Source: Candidatus Omnitrophota bacterium (lineage in GTDB: Bacteria; Omnitrophota; Gorgyraeia; Gygaellales; Profunditerraquicolaceae). From it: a stretch of DNA of 7,795 bases. A model generated the notes under the pieces. That model ran no database searches, was not told where the DNA came from, and was given only the letters and a program-made list of their open reading frames with translations. This document shows positions 5,585-7,795 of the stretch, piece by piece. The DNA is taken from positions 1 to 7,795 of the forward strand of contig JAQTTI010000050.1 of assembly GCA_028710845.1 (NCBI GenBank), given 5' to 3'. Numbering within the stretch: position 1 is the stretch's first letter; the number at the start of each line of letters is the position of its first letter. The position numbers and the translations under genes were made by a program.

Positions 5585-5842
5585 ATGGAAGAAAATTCGA
5601 TAAGCGTCAGCCGTATTTATAAGCTGGAGACCGATTCTAAGCTTAAGGCTTTTGCGGATGTTGCTTTTTCGGGAATTGTGGTCAAGGGTTTTAGTGTGGT
5701 CAACGGCGAAAAAGGTCTATTTGTAAGCATGCCGCGCCACCAGGGTAAAGACGGGAAGTGGTATAATACCGTTTATCCTCAGACCAAAGAGCTAAAACAG
5801 CAATTAAGCGAAGCTGTCCTTGAAGCTTACCAGGGCAGTTAA
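5585..5842 (+). CDS. spoVG: SpoVG-family nucleic-acid-binding regulator
   Basis: The 85-residue protein matches SpoVG over nearly its full length: an N-terminal strand ISVSRIYKLETDSKLKAFADVAF at 6-28, VVKGFSVVNGEKGLFVSMP at 32-50 (the family core is 'V.d.rVi.g..GLFVaMP'), then KDGKWYNTVYPQ at 55-66 and a final helix ending EAVLEAY at 76-82. SpoVG proteins are small dimers that bind DNA or RNA and regulate gene expression in Firmicutes and spirochaetes; the name comes from sporulation in Bacillus, but the family is widespread in non-sporulating bacteria. It lacks the C-terminal acidic tail of some homologues. ATG 5585 is preferred over GTG 5576 because the GTG lies inside the Shine-Dalgarno itself. 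The ribosome binding site is exceptionally strong but lies in a hairpin, which suggests regulated translation. It is 65 bases downstream of the FxLYD-like gene. Confidence 0.93.
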   Translation: MEENSISVSRIYKLETDSKLKAFADVAFSGIVVKGFSVVNGEKGLFVSMPRHQGKDGKWYNTVYPQTKELKQQLSEAVLEAYQGS

Positions 5843-5846
5843 TAAT

Positions 5847-5900
5847 TGGGGACGCCTAACTGATCAGGCGGGTTTGCCTTTTTAGTCAGGCGTCTCCCCA
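5847..5900. repeat. REP-like palindrome between spoVG and aroK
   Basis: An imperfect 54-base palindrome has outer stem TGGGGA/TCCCCA (5847-5852 with 5895-5900), a 2-base bulge (5893-5894), CGCCT/AGGCG (5853-5857 with 5888-5892), an A-C mismatch, then ACTGA paired with TTAGT including one G-T (5859-5863 with 5882-5886). A small inner hairpin AGGC-GGGTTT-GCCT (5866-5879) is followed by four Ts. Those Ts could make the inner hairpin a weak terminator for the upstream operon, but the larger fold is the simpler reading. It starts 5 bases after the spoVG stop and ends 10 bases before the aroK ATG. The GGGGAC/GTCTCCCC ends recall Y1-transposase-linked REP elements (inference). Confidence 0.7.
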
Positions 5901-5910
5901 TATAAAAAAA

Positions 5911-6414
5911 ATGAATATATATTTAGTAGGATTTATGGGTACAGGCAAAACTTCTGTCGGGAGACTATTGGCAGAGAAGAAGGTTTGGAATTTCGTTGAC
6001 CTGGATGAATTGATCGAACTCAAAGAACAGCGCCGGATCGTCGATATTTTCGCCAAGGAGGGCGAGCCGTATTTTCGAAAAATAGAAAAAAAGACTCTAA
6101 AAGAGGTTGCCACTCAGAAGGGCTTTGTGGTTGCCTGCGGAGGGGGGATAGTTTTAGACAAGGATAATATTAAGTTGATGAAAAAAACCGGAAATTTAAT
6201 CTGCTTGGACGCCTCAACCGATAAAATTTTGAAAAGAGTTGCGGCAAGTTCGCATCGGCCGCTTTTAAATGTCGGCGACCAGAAGAAACGGATCGCACTT
6301 TTAAAGAAAATGCGCCAGCCTTATTATATGCAAGCCGATAAAGTCATAGATACTTCACGTCTATCCGTCAAACAGGTAACAGACGAAATAGCTAAAATTG
6401 TGAAAAAGAAATGA
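5911..6414 (+). CDS. aroK: Shikimate kinase
   Basis: This enzyme phosphorylates shikimate at the 3-hydroxyl with ATP, the fifth step towards chorismate. The complete 167-residue P-loop kinase has Walker A GFMGTGKT at 7-14, the shikimate-binding Asp in VDLDE (D32), R56 in YFRKIE, the glycine triplet CGGG at 76-79, the lid arginine in HRPLL (R116) and the adenine-side MRQPYY around R135. Length is typical. The start places Walker A at the usual distance from the N-terminus, so ATG 5911 is sound, yet there is no Shine-Dalgarno: the preceding bases are TATAAAAAAA, right after a palindrome. It overlaps dprA by four bases (ATGA, 6411-6414), so the two are translationally coupled. aroB, a common partner, is not present in the window. 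The symbol aroK is used for the single visible kinase; aroL would be biochemically equivalent. Confidence 0.95.
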   Translation: MNIYLVGFMGTGKTSVGRLLAEKKVWNFVDLDELIELKEQRRIVDIFAKEGEPYFRKIEKKTLKEVATQKGFVVACGGGIVLDKDNIKLMKKTGNLICLDASTDKILKRVAASSHRPLLNVGDQKKRIALLKKMRQPYYMQADKVIDTSRLSVKQVTDEIAKIVKKK

Positions 6415-7481
6415 ATACGCTGGAATCCCTGGTCAGTTTAAATCTTATTCCGCAAATAGGCAGTGTACGGCTTGAGGCCCTGCTTAAATATTTTAATCAG
6501 CCCGAAGCTGTATTTCAGGCCAGCCGGGAAGATTTATCTGCGGTAGTAGGAGAAAAAATAGCCCAAGGGATCCGTTCTTTTGATAGAAAACTGTTAAAAA
6601 AAGATCTAACCCTGGCCGAAAAAGCCAATTTGAAAATAACTACTCTTTTTGACGAAAATTACCCGAAACTACTTAAAGAAATACCGGGTTGTCCGATTGT
6701 CTTATATGTAAAGGGCGAACTAACCGGCCGGGACGATACAGCTTTTGGTATTGTAGGCTCCCGGCACGCTTCTTTTTACGGATTAAATAACGCTCAAAAA
6801 TTTGCAGAAGAATTAAGCTTACGGGGAGTAACAATTGTTTCAGGAATGGCCCGCGGTGCCGATACTTATGCCCATCGCGGGGCGCTAAAAGCAGGCGGCA
6901 GGACCATTGCGGTTATGGGTTCAGGTTTTAGCCAGATTTATCCGCCTGAAAATGAAAAGCTAGCTGAAGAAATTTCTTTGTCCGGAGCGGTAATCTCGGA
7001 GTTTCCGATGGAGACTAAACCTTTACCGGGTAATTTTCCCCGGCGCAACCGGATAATCAGCGGCTTAAGCTTAGGGATTTTAGTTACCGAGGCAGCCAGA
7101 AATAGCGGGGCATTGATTACCGCAGATTTTGCATTGGAGCAGGGCAGGGAGGTTTTTGCTTTACCCGGAAGGATAGATTCAAGCGGTTCAACCGGCCCGA
7201 ATTATCTAATCAAGCAAGGAGCAAAACTGGTTACCGGCTGTCAGGACATATTGGAAGAGCTTAATTTAAGCTTAGTCACCAGTAATCCGAAAGCTGCGGC
7301 AGAAACCAGTGAAATAGAAAAGAACTCTATTTATAACTTAATCGGTCAGGAGGCAGTTACTTTGGATGAGCTGATTGAGAAGTCGTCAATATCTAGCAGC
7401 CGGATTTCCGGCCTGATCCTGGAGCTGCAATTGAAAAAATTAATTAAAGAACTGCCGGGAAAATATTTTATGAGGAATTAA
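6411..7481 (+). CDS. dprA: DNA-processing protein DprA
   Basis: DprA (Smf) binds incoming single-stranded DNA in the cytoplasm and loads RecA during natural transformation; it is also widespread in bacteria not known to be competent. The complete 356-residue protein has an N-terminal helix-hairpin-helix/SAM-like region (about 1-60, with LIPQIGSVRLEALLKYF at 12-28), then the Rossmann-like DprA core: FGIVGSRHASFYG at 112-124, IVSGMARGADTYAH at 142-155 (GAD where GID is commoner), GSGFSQIYPPEN at 170-181, NFPRRNRIISGLS at 208-220 and GALITADFALEQGREVFALPG at 233-253. Residues about 300-356 form the C-terminal winged-helix domain. It is coupled to aroK by a 4-base overlap, and its stop is directly followed by the topA ATG. 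The dprA-topA order is a familiar arrangement in bacteria. No comEA/comEC or other competence gene is visible here. Confidence 0.96.
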   Translation: MNTLESLVSLNLIPQIGSVRLEALLKYFNQPEAVFQASREDLSAVVGEKIAQGIRSFDRKLLKKDLTLAEKANLKITTLFDENYPKLLKEIPGCPIVLYVKGELTGRDDTAFGIVGSRHASFYGLNNAQKFAEELSLRGVTIVSGMARGADTYAHRGALKAGGRTIAVMGSGFSQIYPPENEKLAEEISLSGAVISEFPMETKPLPGNFPRRNRIISGLSLGILVTEAARNSGALITADFALEQGREVFALPGRIDSSGSTGPNYLIKQGAKLVTGCQDILEELNLSLVTSNPKAAAETSEIEKNSIYNLIGQEAVTLDELIEKSSISSSRISGLILELQLKKLIKELPGKYFMRN

Positions 7482-7795
7482 ATGGGCAACCTAGTAATAG
7501 TCGAATCTCCTACTAAGGCCAAGACTATAAGTAAAATCTTAGGCAAAGATTTCAGCGTGGTTTCTTCAATGGGCCATATTGTTGACTTGCCAGCCAAAAA
7601 ACTGGGGGTAGATATAGAAAACAAATTCGAGCCTGAGTATGTCATTATTCCTGCCCGGAAAAAATTAGTGACTCAGTTAAAAAAGGAAGCCAAAGCCAAA
7701 GAAAAGATATATATCGCGACAGACCCTGACCGTGAAGGGGAGGCGATCGGCTGGCAGATAAAGGAGAAAATTTTTAAGGGTAAAGATTTTAAGGA
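7482..7795 (+). CDS. topA: DNA topoisomerase I, N-terminal part (runs off the window)
   Basis: Only the first 104 codons are present; the frame stays open to the right edge. They cover most of the Toprim domain of a type IA topoisomerase: LVIVESPTKAKTI at 4-16 with the catalytic glutamate E8, GHIVDLP at 31-37, the conserved KLGVDIENKFEPEYVIIP at 40-57, and the acidic metal-binding DPDREGEA at 81-88 (D81, D83, E85). TopA relaxes negative supercoils by single-strand passage; the active-site tyrosine and C-terminal zinc fingers would lie beyond the window. The ATG follows the dprA stop with no gap, and GAGGA at 7472-7476, inside dprA, is 5 bases upstream of the ATG, so the genes are co-transcribed and probably coupled. 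Confidence 0.96.
   Translation, partial: MGNLVIVESPTKAKTISKILGKDFSVVSSMGHIVDLPAKKLGVDIENKFEPEYVIIPARKKLVTQLKKEAKAKEKIYIATDPDREGEAIGWQIKEKIFKGKDFK

Noticed and set aside
5886..6113. 75-codon minus-strand open frame across the aroK start
   Set aside because: It is antisense to the Walker A region of shikimate kinase and to the palindrome, with no domain signal.

Overview
The window is 7.8 kb of compact bacterial chromosome with ten protein-coding genes, one cut off at the right edge. Codon choice and composition look uniform. The gene set (DUF3786, a SpoVG-family protein without any visible sporulation gene, a short Ski2-like helicase, and palindromes starting with GGGG(A/T)C between genes) suggests an anaerobic, uncultivated lineage. 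My best guess is something like Omnitrophota (Candidatus Omnitrophica); this is inference from gene flavour and could be wrong at phylum level. There are no rRNA or tRNA genes, no CRISPR array, and no transposase or phage gene in the window.

Layout. (1) 39-968, plus strand: a fusion of a macro domain with a Nudix hydrolase, probably an ADP-ribose-processing enzyme. (2) 969-1053: a short convergent gap filled by a large two-tier palindrome. (3) 1054-2934, minus strand: a compact Ski2/Mtr4-type DExH helicase. (4) 2935-3056: a divergent gap with two back-to-back sigma70-like promoters on either side of a 27-bp-arm palindrome; both promoters place transcription start almost at the start codon, so both mRNAs look leaderless. 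(5) 3057-5842, plus strand: a tightly packed run of DUF3786 protein, membrane-anchored or secreted thermonuclease, chorismate synthase (aroC), a small FxLYD-like protein, and a SpoVG-family regulator. The SpoVG ribosome binding site is an 11-nt perfect complement to the usual bacterial 16S 3' end and lies in a hairpin with an upstream anti-SD-like copy. (6) 5847-5900: a third palindrome. (7) 5911 to the right edge: shikimate kinase (aroK), dprA and the start of topA, joined by a 4-bp overlap and then a zero-base junction, clearly one operon.

The genes mix housekeeping functions. AroK and AroC are steps five and seven of the shikimate pathway, DprA handles incoming single-stranded DNA, TopA relaxes supercoils, and SpoVG is a nucleic-acid-binding regulator. 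I do not see a defence island or a new multi-gene system. The most noteworthy signals are regulatory or structural: the self-sequestered perfect Shine-Dalgarno of spoVG, the paired leaderless promoters, three different palindromes occupying the gaps at transcription-unit boundaries, and the macro-Nudix fusion.
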